64,000 nt of DNA, from assembly GCF_040581485.1 (NCBI RefSeq), contig NC_090133.1:27616139-27680138 (forward strand). The letters are read 5' to 3'. The notes beneath the pieces were generated by a model, which saw nothing but the letters and a program-made list of their open reading frames with translations, did no database searches and had not been told where the DNA came from. Made by a program: the position numbers and the translations under genes. Each line of letters begins with the position of its first letter. The stretch's first letter is position 1. Shown here piece after piece: positions 25,759 through 37,721 of the stretch. Source of the stretch: Linepithema humile (lineage: Eukaryota > Arthropoda > Insecta > Hymenoptera > Formicidae).

Positions 25759-28700
25759 TCAATCAGCTTTCTGTTTGCTGCTTTCCGGAGACTTATCACC
25801 GTTCATGGGGGAGCGAGAATGGCTGCGACTCTTGCTGTGTTTGCTTCCCGATCGCGATCTGGATCTGTCGCCTCTTGAACGCTCGCGGCTCGATCTATCC
25901 CTAAAATGACGAACGGAGGAGAAAAAAAAGAAAAATGACATATTAGACATTCATTCACGCCATCGTTCGAGATTTGCTTTTCTTGCGCCAAATATATATC
26001 GATTACAATGATAAAGGCGAGCGAGAGGACTCACTTTGAGGGAGACTTGGCTTTGGATTTGGACTGCGACCTGGACTTTGACCTCTCAGCCTTGGACCTA
26101 GAACGAGATCTGGATTTGGACTTTGACTTAGATTTCGACTTTGAGCGGTCTCTTGATCTGCAAAATTATAGTTTAAAATGAAAGGGGGACGAAGATAAGA
26201 GAAAGTGAACAAAATACAAAGAAACTCGCTTTTCTTTCTGTCCAAGCGCGCGCGCTTGAAATAAGTGAACTCGTGTAAAGCGTGAGTAAGCGTGAGAGCT
26301 CAAGGCACGTAGCCAGCCCAAAAACAATGCCAATAATAAATGGGAATGAATGTGTACGCTGATCGTGACGACTGATAACTGCGCAAGAAAAAAATATAAA
26401 ACAAGTAAAATAAACATACAGATATGAACGAAGGAGTAAACGGTTGAGGATGAGACAATTGTGATGTAGAAAGTAGTGATCTTTTGGAAATACTCACTTG
26501 GACTTTGAGCGTGAGCGACTACGCTCGGGGGACTTGGATTTAGATTTGGATTTGGACTTGGAGTGTGCCCTTGATTTGGAACGGCTGCTGCGACGACTGC
26601 GGCTGCGTGAACTGCGACGGCTCCTGCGTATATAAAAGAAAAGCACAATAAGATGTATTTTCAAACCAATCTCTGTAAAACTATCGCAGGATTAGCATCG
26701 TTTGCGATAAATTTTACAAGTTTTGCGACAATATGTAGAAAAAAAATGACTTTGTATGATCAAATAAACCAATTAAAGAATTTGTTTTGTAAAAGATTAG
26801 GATACTATGTAGATTTTAATGTAAAAACTAAGAATACAATATGATTAAAATATAATTCAAAGTAAAAATAATAAAAATAAATTAAGAAAATAAAAAAGTA
26901 AGAAAATAAATTAATCAATTTATAATAAATAATTGTAAAGCAAACTACAAAAACAATTTAAATAAAAGTACATAATAGAAAAAAAAATAACAGGTGACAT
27001 AAAATCGCTCCGACAATACCTTGATCGGGATCGAGAACGACGATTATACCTTGAGCGAGAGCGTGATCGACGACGGGATCTGGACCGGGATCGTGAACGC
27101 GATCTGGAACTAGAAGACCTTGAACGACGACCACGTCTCTTGTCTTCGATGAGCCTAATCCTGCGGCCATTCAATTCTGTGTCATCTAATTTATCAATAG
27201 CGTTCTTCAAATCGGAATACGTAGCAAATTCAACGACTCTGAAAAATTGCAAATTTCGATCGTTAAAGTACAATAATACAAGCTAACGCAATTGAATTCA
27301 CTTATTACGTTCATGATCAATAATATCACGTACCCTTCATTTCTACGTTGCTTATGAGCGTCAGCATATGTTACTTCTCCAGCACTTCTCATGTAATCCT
27401 TCAAATCCTGAACATCACACAAAAGCCGGAATTAATATTTCGGATACGAATTTGTACAAATATGCGGATAGATTTAGAATTAGTAGTTGCTTATGAAGTA
27501 CTACACTGTGTTCCTAGTCTGAGATGTATCGCGCAGGTTAAAATATATCCTGTGCACTCATACGTTATGTTCTACTTCGATCTCTTTTTCCTGCAGGACT
27601 TGGGTTTACTGGACTGAAGAAAGAGATAAGCATAGCACACTGTCTATGTCTGCCCACGTCTTGAGTGTTGAGCGATATTATAAATTATGTGCTCGAATTT
27701 AGTATCTACTATCAATGCAACCTTTCTTTTTATGCAATTCAATGTTTAAAATAAAATATAGCCATAATTTCATATACAACTCCGTTCAGCAGAAACATTT
27801 ATAACGTAATCTAAATGAACAATTAATTAAGTTTTAATCTTTGTGAATTTATAATGCAATCTTAATTTATCCAATTCTAAAAATTCACGCATAATAAATC
27901 GATAAATTGTCATTTTTAAAAAGCATATTCTTATTTCTGCAGAACGGCTCACAAACACAGTATAATCATAAAAGTAATGAATACGATATTTTTGCAATAG
28001 TTTCTACAGTTGATAAGAAAAAAAAAAAAACATTGGTATGTATGCAACTAATATATCCTTAGATTCAGTACATTATTCAATAATTTTTTTTTTTTAAAGA
28101 TAAAATTGTGCATATCTGTAAAAGAATCATTCTATAAAGCAAAACAAAATAAAACATATACATATAGTAATTAAGCTAAGCAGGATCTATTAAGTTCCTA
28201 GAATACAAAAAAGCAAGATTTAAAAATGTGAAGATTGAACCAAAGTAAAACAATGAAAGTTATATCAATTTCTCGCTAGAAATAAAACAATCCTGAGTTT
28301 GCGTCGAGCACTCTCCCGTTCTTGTTACATCGTGGATCTTCTCTTAATGTTGCGAGTTTGCGAGCGTGGTGTCTCTTCCATATTATTCGTTCTCTTTCCG
28401 TTCTGTTGTCTCTTCGACATACGCCCGGATCTTCATTCCTCGTAAAAGACGTAGTTTTAGGTGGATATTGTCTGCAGTTTACGTTCATTCGTCACTGGAA
28501 GATGTGCTTGTATCTTTCTCTCTGTGGGAACCAGGTACGGCTTTAGTGTTGTCGAGGTAGATGACGGGTAGATATGCCCTACATGCCGGTCGTTTTGCAT
28601 GATCAGTGCATGAAAGAACGCAGACGTCTCCTTATCTGCGGCTCATCGAAGAACGATTCTTTCTGAGATGCCTCCCAAGTGTTCGCCGAGCGCAAGTGTT

Positions 28701-31700
28701 CGCATGTTGTGGAAAAAAAAAAGAAAAAGAAAAGAGAACGGAATTCTCAGCGTTTGGATACTGAAGATACTTCCGACGTTGCGTAAATCTCTTCTGACAT
28801 ATCGCTCCTCGCGTGCTATATCCAAAAGACTGTAATGATACAATTGCCTTGCATAAATGAAAAGTTGATTTCTCGCTATTCGAATAAAAAAATTCGGATG
28901 TACGTAAAACACGCGTGTCGTAAGAATGTCGATGTTGACGTTAAAGTCGCGCGAAGACACGAGACATGCAGTCGAGTAACGAGCGGATGCCTAATTTCGA
29001 GCACAGGAATATAGTAACTAAGTGGTCTCCTGACGTTGGTACCGAGTTGAGTTGCGCGTGCACGACTTCGTGAATTGTCTCAACGCAACGCCTGAGCTAT
29101 AGTGCACAGTAATATTAAGTAATAAAGTAGGTAGGTATTATATAACAATATATATATAGTATACAAAAGACACGTTTAAGTGTATAGTTATAATAGATAT
29201 ATATATATAATATATGTGTGTGTAGATCTAAGAGTACACTCGGTTAAGGTGACGCATTTACCTTGGGCCCAGGCACCACCTTGCTTACGGACAGAGAGAA
29301 AGGCCAGACACACACGGCGCTCGGTTGGGTCGAACGGATCTGCGTGGCGCAGTCGCGGACGGTTTGGGTATCGGCCCGCGTATGCCCTCATGGGTGTGGC
29401 CGCTGCCTGACTTACTAGATGGCTTAGGTTGCGTGGCAGTACCAGTGGCAGTGACAGTCACGGTGAAGTGGTAGATATGATGGTGGTTGTAATGATGTTC
29501 GATGGTGAAAGTACTGAATTATGACCATGTAGATTTGTAGAATCGACATGGCAAAAGTGGTGAATGTATTGGTAGTGGTTGTTTTTATGTACATAATGTT
29601 TGTCTCCCAGACGGATAAAGTAGCAGCGGTTGGGTCTCTCTCTGTTTCTCTCTATTTATTTCTTTCTTTCTTTCTCTCTCTCTCTCTTTCTCTCTTTCTC
29701 TCTCTCTCTCGCTCGCTCTTTTTTTTCCCAGTGATCACGATGAAGAGGATACGCACAAACAACCTATCACTGGGATTTCACCGGGATTCACCACGTATCA
29801 CTGCGCGCGAGTAGTAGCATGGTGGTTGGATAGGTGGTGGTAGGTGTACACCCCAAGTGCCACGCGGCTCTCTCTGTCACCCGGGACACCTCAGAAACCA
29901 ACCTGGTGCCACTTGACCTCAAGGCGAGCCCATCGCGTGCATCGTCATCTCTATCATCGCACATCATCAGTCTATTGGCCCTACCGGTCGCCCCTCCTCG
30001 GCGAAGAGGACATGGCTCTTCGGAAAGAACATCAATTTTATTTTGCTTTTTTCTCAAAACTGCTGGCCGAAACGTAAACGAAATAATAAATTGAGAAAAA
30101 GTAACGCCGAACAATCGAGACTCGACTGAGTGAGAAAAAAGATCTTTTCGACAAATAACAACCAATCATCGGAAAAGTGCAACGATAGATATAGATTATA
30201 GGTACGAATATGTACCTATCAGCAATGTAAATTGATCAAGTAAGACTTGGTTCACAAGGCAATTTTTGCGTTTATCTCGATTTCGATTCGTCTGTCTGAA
30301 CATGGGGACCTCCTGTCTTTTTGGTTTGATTCGAAGCGTCTACTTGCGTCCTGGTATTTCCCACATATCGTTTGCATTAATCTGTATTGCTTTGTCTCGC
30401 CTCCATATGCACTCCATATTCCGTTGCTCCGTTTCTTCCGCTTTACAGCTCTTCGTCCATGGCGTCCTCATGGCTAAACCTCTTTGTGTCCGGTTGCGTT
30501 CGTTTTATCATCGGATGTTGCTAACTCTGAGGTTCCTCCGTGCATGCCTGTGTCTCCTCGTGTCGGATGTAGTACGCTTTGCATCACTTTCTCCGTAGTT
30601 TTCCGTTTTCACATTTTCCTTCTTTGCTTCTTTATCTCTCCGTTTGAACAGTGACTTTTGCACATATGTATATGTGGAAATTTGACTTCGACTTTTGCCA
30701 CAGACTTACTTGATCAAAATGTTACATCTTTTGATTCCAAAATAGGCCTCTCTTTTTTTTTTTTTTTTTATAATGAGTAAATGAACATAAAATGAGACGA
30801 AAAAGAATTGAATAAAAGAAAGAAATGCTAATATAAATACCGACACGCGTAGAATTTGGCACAAACAACTGCAGAAAACTCGGTAAAACTTAGAAATTCA
30901 GCGATATACAGATTCGAAAAAACCTATATATATATTTATATATAAATATATAAAGCGGTGTAACATTTTCACTGGAATCTCGAGCAGTAATCAAACTAAC
31001 GGTAATATATCGAATCGGTTAAAGTTTCAAACAAAAAAGGAAAAAAAGAGAAAAAGAGAAAAGCGAGATATATGTGGCGCTTACCTGCCAACTAACGCGG
31101 CTTGACAAATTCTCCACGGTGAGGCGATACTCGGTGCGTGTTGGTGGTCCATATCTACAATGGGAAAAAGACCGGCTATTATCCTTGTTTATCTCTAAAG
31201 AGCAAGCAGGTTTGTCTTGGACCTGACTTTACGTTAATATATAATATATATATTTATATAGCGAATGTGAGAAAAAGTATATGGTATATAAAAAACGCAA
31301 TACTGATATAATTCTTAAGACACTTGCAACAGCAAAGTTTGTGTAAGTTAAATTGTAAATCGTTAGAGCGTAACATTAGATGTATGTACCTGGGCAATGA
31401 TTGCTTGTAGCTAGATGCAGTCCTCGTGTTTCTGTTCACACTATCTCTGCAAAAAGGGATGTCATGTGAACAGAAATAACGGATCGTTGGGTTAAACCTT
31501 CAGCAAATAACTACAGATCTGCACTCATTGCTCAGGCACACAATCAATCACCTGTTCCAATCGAATCAAATCTATTCAAAATGCAGCAATAGCGTACCTG
31601 TCGTGCCGCATATCGTCTCGGCTGTAACAAACATAATACCACAAATCTATTAGTCATCAATTATCATCGGTCCATCTCACTCAACTACCAGCAATAAACA

Positions 31701-34700
31701 ATAATGTTTGGGAGGGTGATCGCTAGGCGTTTTATTTTGCTATCACTTTTTTAATCGCGGCATAACTTTGAAAATTCGACGTACTCGAGAGAGTAGTCAA
31801 ATCCAAGACAACCAATTCAGAAGATAAAAGATCTTCTTGTCATCTAATTGAATGAATGTACTTTTATATGCGCGAATGCAAGAGAAACTTGCAACGCGGT
31901 TCATTGCTTGTCTTTTTATGCTTTCTCTACGCTCTCTTTCTACGCTAGAGCTTATCAATATCCAAGGTTACGTTCTTCCCTGTGCGGACGATGTGCGAAA
32001 TCGATTACGCAGTACAAAACGAGAAAAAGAAATAGAATGAAAAGTAGAATAAAAAGTAAAATAGAAAATAAAATAGGAAAGAAAATAGAAAAGAAAATAG
32101 AAAAGAAAATAGAAAAAAAATAGAAAAGAAAATAGAAAAAAAATAGAAAAGAAAAAAAGAAAATAGAGAAAAGCAAGAGAGTAAAAAGAAACCAAAATAT
32201 GACTGTAATGAGAAGAGAATTAAAAAAGCAAAAATAAAATTAAAAAGCTGTATAAAACGGAAGACAAAATGAGAAAAGACCGGTAAAAAGCGAGTCAATT
32301 AATTTTCGTCTAGATTTCGCACATCCCGAGCCCGGCTGCCTGCAGGGGAGGAGGGGATAATGATCGCTCTTGATAAAATAAAAAAAAGGATAGCGTGTCT
32401 TACGCAGATCGCCTCGAGTCCCCATAACCACCACGGGAGTCACCATAGCGCCACTGGTCACTACCCCTAGGTGTCCCCCGGGCCCTCTCTACAGTAATTC
32501 TGTAACAAGACACATTGGATATGCTTACTTGTCTCTCCAGGAGCGTGAGCGTCCGTAGCCACGGTCGCCTCGCCTCCCTGAAACACCCCGTGCTATCTCC
32601 ACCGCCACTCTGAAACACACCCAACAAAACCCCGCCTAAGTCCACGACTAATTCTTACTCTCTAAAGCTTCTTTCCTTCCTTTTCTTTCCATTCCTCAGT
32701 CCTCCTTTCCCCCGAAAATCCGTTCAAATATCATCAGTCTCTCTTTCAGTATCTCTATCGTCTGGTCTCGTCTGAGGCGCTGTCCTTTCTCTCCCTCTCT
32801 CTCTCTCTCTCTCGCTCTATTATCTTTCTCTCACGACTCGTCCTCGTTCCCTAGCCTAAGCTGCCTTCCTTATAACACTACTTATCACCGAGTTCGAGTT
32901 TTCTTTCACCACGTCCACCGCCTTTTCATAATTACATCTGTGATCCGTATAATTTTGACATTTCCTCGTTTCTTATTTGTATCCATTTCTTTTTCTATCT
33001 AGATTAAATGACACACGGTACACATTACACAGGATCACACGATAAAATTATAAAAAAGCGCATGTGTCAAACGCTCTTTCGTAAAAAAGAAGCAATATAA
33101 CATTCTTTCAGACGTGATAACGAACATATTATAATTATTTTAACAATTGTTTTCGACTCGGGGAATTGATGGAAGTAGTTCAAAATGGCGGTAAGTCTCG
33201 ACGGTTTTTTTAAGACGCAGTTTTTCTTTACCACGGTAAAGATCCAATCGTTAATTTGGAGGACAGACGCCGTTTACTAAAGACGCAAAATCAAAGGCAT
33301 TAACGGTATATCCGTTTAATGAGAGCAGATAATTGTGCATTATACATTTGTCTTTAATCAAATGAAAGCAACAGCGAGTAATATTACTGGTACAGGTTGA
33401 AACATAATGCGATTAGAGTGTTAAGAATATTCTCGCTCGACCGCATTTCATCAGCTTTTCAATGCTTAATGTACGTTAAAAGGAAGCTACTAATATTAAT
33501 GACGCACTTACATGAATTCCCAAAAGGAAAACAGAAAGAAAGAGACAAGCATACAGAAAAGAAAATTTTTGCCGTGTTCTAGAGAACATTATTTTGAAGT
33601 TTGCGTGAAAGAACAAAATTTTAGTTTTTTTTTTCCTTAGTCTAATGCTATTGCTTCTCGTGTATCATCAATCTAATCTCGAGTGATGTAGCAAGAGCAA
33701 GATAAATTGATAACGAATTATATTTGCTTAAGATAACAAGACATTATAAATATATTATATCAGCATACACCACTGAAAATAAACTATTACAAATTAACTA
33801 TATTAAGATATATATATATATATTAAGTAGCAATTTTTTCATCACTCTTAATAACAGAATGTCAATTGTGTAGTCGAATTATTTCTCTCAATTTATCTCT
33901 GTACAGAGAGATGACAAAATATACACCCAAAGTTGCAAAAGTTCACAGTTAACGTATTATTAAATATAAGATATTGCGCAAAAATTGTAGGAAGAAATTA
34001 TATTTATTACGTAATATTAGTTAAGTCCAACAATGTTAAATTTATCTCACCCTCAATGTTAGCACGACAAATTGTAATTTATAGAACTTGCTTAGCTTAA
34101 ATAGAGAACCCCCAGTACCAATAATATTATGATGATGATTAATTCAAACATTAACGTGATGAGACTAATAATCCATGTACTAAATGGATTATAATGGAAA
34201 CTATTTGATCATGCAAACATGCTACCTATACCATTCCGCCTAGTGTAATTGCCTAATACATGTATGTTCATACACTAAGTGAAATAGTAGGTAATTTGCA
34301 TTACCTTTCTCCTAAAAGTTCCTTTCCGTTTAGCTCGTACACAGCGTCGTCGGCGTCTCTATAGTCATCAAATTCCTGCGAAAAAAAAAAAACAAAAAAC
34401 AAAGATTATTATCTAGCAATAGAATGTAACATTGCTATTATTGCTTGCATACGATAATATTATCCAATATATGTATTAGCAATATATTTTTATACAAAAT
34501 ATAACTTTGGTTATAGCAATGTCAACTAAAGATTTTTAAGATTAGATTATAAGATTATCATTTGCATTATTGACAAAGTGTAAATCATGTACATGATGTT
34601 AGAGATAACAAGACTTTAATATATTTGTAATAATTTTATTAATTTTTCTACGCTTGAGTCGAAATTTTAGGATAGGATATATCATTATTTAGTCTAATTA

Positions 34701-36880
34701 ATAAATAAATTGTATATTATAAAATAAATACTGCAAAGTGCAAAAAATCTGGATTAATAAGTGCTCCTGACGTTTCGAATTATTGGTACAGATAATTATT
34801 TGATAGTATATGGCCTACGATAAATAATTTCTCTTTCCTGGTTGTACATAACTTACAAAGCTTTTGCAGAATAATCGACGATAAGCAGCACACAGCTCCT
34901 CTAAACAGCCACAGTACCAATGTGCTCAGGGCTCAGGCCAGGCCAACTCAGATTATCAAGTTGCATTTGTAATTTAACACATTGCAGTCTACCCATTTTG
35001 GTCTGAATTATGATAATAACGAATAGGCTAAACCATTTCTCAAAAACGAAACTTGTCCATTTTACAATTGCATTGCTATACCAAGAACAAATAATTTTCA
35101 ACATAAAAAATTTCTTATAATATATTCCAAGATTAAAATTTAAAAATACATTTTTAAAAGCCTTCAAAAGTAGTAAATGGTAGTTATAGAGTTAGAAATT
35201 ATAACGTGTTTTAGCATTGAACAGTGCATCAATTACAAAGACAAAGACATAAAATTTGGAGTTGCAAACAGTGTTAAAGAATGAACTGATTGATAATATT
35301 GCAGGACCAAATTGAGCGATGCAAAGTGTTATTCTTGGTATTTACAGCTGAATACAGTTACTTACAACAAAGCCATAACCATTCTTGATCAGAACATCAC
35401 GGAATCGACCGTAGCCTCTGAAAAATCTCTCAAGGTCTCTTTCCCTGGTGCCGTATGGAAGCCCACCGACATAGACCCTTGTCCCTACCATACTGTAAAA
35501 AAACAATTAAACCACATTAGACTTACCACAAAGGCAAATCCATTCTTCATAGCGACCTCCTTGATTCTACCATATTTCCGGAAGAACTTCTCAAGGTCGC
35601 GCTCTCTCACCCGGTATGTTAATCCACCAACGAATACTCGGGTGCTCATTCTTAAAGGAAAATATAAAAACACCTTACATAACAGGCTATCTGGAAAACC
35701 TGCTGTTTAGTCACATGACAACATAATAGAATCGCTATTTTTCGAAATTTCAATCAAAATATATAAAATAAAAAAAAAATATTTATAAATAAATACAAAA
35801 TAAAGGCGTTTATAAATAATCCTTTATTGAACAAGTAAAAAAACTCAAATATACCGCTTTATTTCAACAAAAATATATTTTTATTGCATATCAATTAATA
35901 ATATAATTATCCTTATGATTTAATTATATATATATGTATATATATATTGTACATTGCTACCTTATTCACACGAATATATAGAAAGCATCATTATTGACCT
36001 TCTTCTTACGAATGATAAGCAACGAAGCGCTTTCATGTTTTACGTACGGAAACCTTCGGAAAATATGCGTCACACGTGTCGTACATGTTTTGAAACACAA
36101 AGATATTGTATCAGACGACCTTTGATAGCTATTCAACGCCATGAAATAATTTATAGTAAATCAATGTTGAATAATCCTCTATATCTCATGTACATATGAT
36201 GATTTGACCAAATGAAAAATATTTTTTGCGCAAGATTATATGTACGCGCAGTGAGATTGATTCGAAATTTCTGGAATTTTCGTCTGTTTATCCGCCAATG
36301 CACATCGGATCGATACAAACGCGCATCAGTTAATTGCGCCGCAAACGATTCCGAAGCTGCAGTAATGGCGGAATGACGACGAAGAATGACTTGCTTTTTT
36401 TTGATCTAACAAAAATGAACAAAATACAAAGCGCGGTCGTGTGTGCATTTTTCCGAAATGCATTTTTGTCAAAAAAAGCTACAATATTGTTAGGTTAATG
36501 TGAATGACGCTTCGCACTTTTGTTAAGCAGAACGAATGCTTGTAGAAAACGTTGCTTCACGGGCGCGATTGACCCATTGAAGCTCGACGATATGATTTAC
36601 GTTTCGTATATCAATTCGCAATTTTTCTGAATAATTATTAAAAACGAGACGAAGCAGTTTAGTCTACTCACCTGAACGTTTACACAATTTGCGATCAGCT
36701 CAAACTAATAATGAAGCTCTTTCGCACGATACGAAACCACTGAAATTGGCGGACGTACTGACTACGAAGTCTCGTTGCAACAACGGAAACAAAATGGGGC
36801 TTACACGACGACGCGCAGGGCTAGCGCTAGCCTCGACGCCAGACGCCGTTTCTCCCTCAATGTTGCGACTACGTGGATCA
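25759..36880 (-). CDS. B52: SR splicing factor B52 / Srp55 (SRSF4/5/6 type): RRM1, RRM2, RS domain
   Basis: Exons on the minus strand: 5'UTR about 36880-36672; 2a 35527-35650 or 2b 35366-35492 (each with its own ATG); 3 34305-34375; 4a 32529-32609 or 4b 32404-32499; 5 31598-31621; 6 31390-31446; 7 31085-31154; 8 27334-27407; 9 27020-27238; 10 26498-26623; 11 26035-26157; 12 25759-25900 (stop). With 2b and 4b the protein is 375 aa. RRM1 (residues about 3-76) has RNP2 VYVGGL and RNP1 NGYGFVEF. RRM2 (about 131-205) has the family signature SWQDLKD, split across exons 7 and 8. An RS domain follows from about residue 207 (RSRSRSRSR, SKSKSKSKSKS). It binds exonic splicing enhancers in nuclear pre-mRNA. 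Other SR genes regulate themselves by poison exons; none was proven here, but intron 7 is 3.7 kb. Confidence 0.96.
27413..31084 (-). other. B52 intron 7, 3.7 kb, splitting the SWQDLKD motif
   Basis: The largest B52 intron separates ...SWQ from DLKD of RRM2. It contains a (CT)n run (29636-29719), an AT-rich (TA)n patch and several short frames, none with a confident splice pair. It is the best place to look for an autoregulatory poison exon. Confidence 0.5.
29636..29719. repeat. (CT)n / CTTT microsatellite
   Basis: Almost pure CT and CTTT repeats inside B52 intron 7, on the plus strand. Confidence 0.9.
31598..31621 (-). CDS. B52: B52 exon 5: 24-nt microexon
   Basis: It encodes RDDMRHDR with flanking AG acceptor (TTACAG) and GT donor (GTACGC), phase 2 at both ends, so its inclusion or skipping keeps frame. 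It sits in the linker between RRM1 and RRM2. A long pyrimidine tract lies upstream of it in the transcript. Confidence 0.8.
32030..32170. repeat. Low-complexity AGAAAATAGAAA tract (pyrimidine-rich in B52 transcript)
   Basis: Repeated GAAAATAGAAAA on the plus strand, read as TTTTCTATTTTC in the B52 pre-mRNA, lies between exon 4b and microexon 5. It would be a candidate binding tract for polypyrimidine proteins. Confidence 0.8.
32404..32499 (-). CDS. B52: B52 exon 4b: end of RRM1 plus linker
   Basis: It reads RITVERARGTPRGSDQWR, then YGDSRGGYGDSRRS, phase 2 at both ends, 96 bp. The acceptor is TTGTTACAG and the donor GTAAGA. The beta strand plus ARGTxRG matches the SRSF4/5/6 pattern, so this is the canonical version. 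The intron separating it from 4a is only 29 nt. Confidence 0.88.
32529..32609 (-). CDS. B52: B52 exon 4a: alternative end of RRM1 plus linker
   Basis: After the shared AG from exon 3 it reads RVAVEIARGVSGRRGDRG, then YGRSRSWRD. VAVEIARG replaces the last beta strand of RRM1 (ITVERARG in 4b), followed by a Gly/Arg/Ser linker. Acceptor TTTCAG, donor GTAAGC, phase 2 at both ends, 81 bp. It looks like a tandem duplicate of 4b that has diverged after the beta strand. Confidence 0.75.
35366..35492 (-). CDS. B52: B52 exon 2b: canonical N-terminal half of RRM1
   Basis: It encodes 42 residues starting MVGTRVYVGGLPYGTRERDL and ending KNGYGFV, closest to the classic SRSF4/6 and Drosophila B52 start. 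The acceptor is TTTTTTTACAG and the donor GTAAGT, phase 0. Joining 2a to 2b would shift frame and hit a stop, so the two must be used one at a time. Confidence 0.93.
35527..35650 (-). CDS. B52: B52 exon 2a: alternative N-terminal half of RRM1
   Basis: It encodes 41 residues starting MSTRVFVGGLTYRVRERDL and ending KNGFAFV, followed by a GTAAGT donor in phase 0. RNP2 (VFVGGL) and RNP1 (NGFAFV) are intact, so this is a functional-looking RRM half rather than a decayed copy. It is about 60% identical to exon 2b and lies just upstream of it. The acceptor TTTAAG sits one base before the ATG. Confidence 0.9.
36672..36880 (-). promoter_or_regulatory. B52: B52 5'UTR exon and promoter-proximal region
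   Basis: On the minus strand CGTTCAG is followed by GTGAGTAGAC, a good donor at 36672/36671. The upstream sequence is GC-rich (GGCGTCGAGGCTAGCGC) with no long frame, as expected for a 5'UTR exon. The transcription start cannot be placed exactly. Confidence 0.5.
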
Positions 36881-37018
36881 AAAGAGAGAAGAAAATAACG
36901 AACTTATTTTATAATTGTATGTATTAATAGATTAACAATTTTTTTATAATATTAACAATTTAATTGGATTTATTGAAAAATTATTTTGGAGCTGTAGCAC
37001 AGCGTTAACAATAAGTCT

Positions 37019-37200
37019 TATGGCATATTCACATAAACTTGCGTAAGTCCGTATGCATATGCATAAGGAAACGAACCAATCATGTGTCCACCATAAAGAC
37101 CGGCATTCTTTATATTACATATGATTGGTCCATTTTCTTGTGTATATATATTTGTGTATATATACTTATGCGTCTATGGTAGTTTGTTTGGATATACCCT
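37019..37200. mobile_element. Imperfect inverted-repeat element between B52 and Ino80
   Basis: GGCATATTCACATAAACTTG and the right-hand complement (GGATATACC with ACTTATGCG) bracket an inner pair, AACCAATCATGTG against ACATATGATTGGT. The arms are diverged, so the borders are approximate. Confidence 0.45.
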
Positions 37201-37721
37201 AAAAAACAGTAAGCAAATCGACCAATCACAATAAAAAATTATAAACCAATCCCAATTGAAAATTACTTCTACAAGAATGTTTGAGATAGTCGATTTATTT
37301 ATTGTTCCCTATTGTTGAATTTAGAATATATCGAAACAAACGTGATACGCATAATGCATTATACAGAAGATAATATTCTAATTACATATCGAATGTAAAT
37401 ATATTTTTACTGCTTACATTTTTTTTTTTTTGCGTGTCATCGATATTACTTTTTCAGGTAATACTTTTAATTGCTAATACTTTCGTTATGATTCACAGCT
37501 ACGATAAAGCAATGCACATGATAGGAAGGTTAGGATTTATGTTTGAAAATTGATTGCTGCAACATTTGCTGGAAAATAGGCTGAGACTTGGGTCGTGACT
37601 TGAAATTATTGTAGATAGATATTATACAAAGTGTCCAGAATCCCGGAGATCGCCAGAAGCTGAGCGTTGAGCACGCTCAGCGCCATCTCCTGAAAACAAA
37701 AATGGTGGCGAGCAATATGCC

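Noticed and set aside
26166..26648. 160-codon minus-strand frame
   Set aside because: It is exon 10 of B52 read in a wrong frame plus intron sequence.
31955..32298. Phe/Tyr/Ser-rich minus-strand frames
   Set aside because: They are translations of the AGAAAATAGAAA low-complexity repeat.
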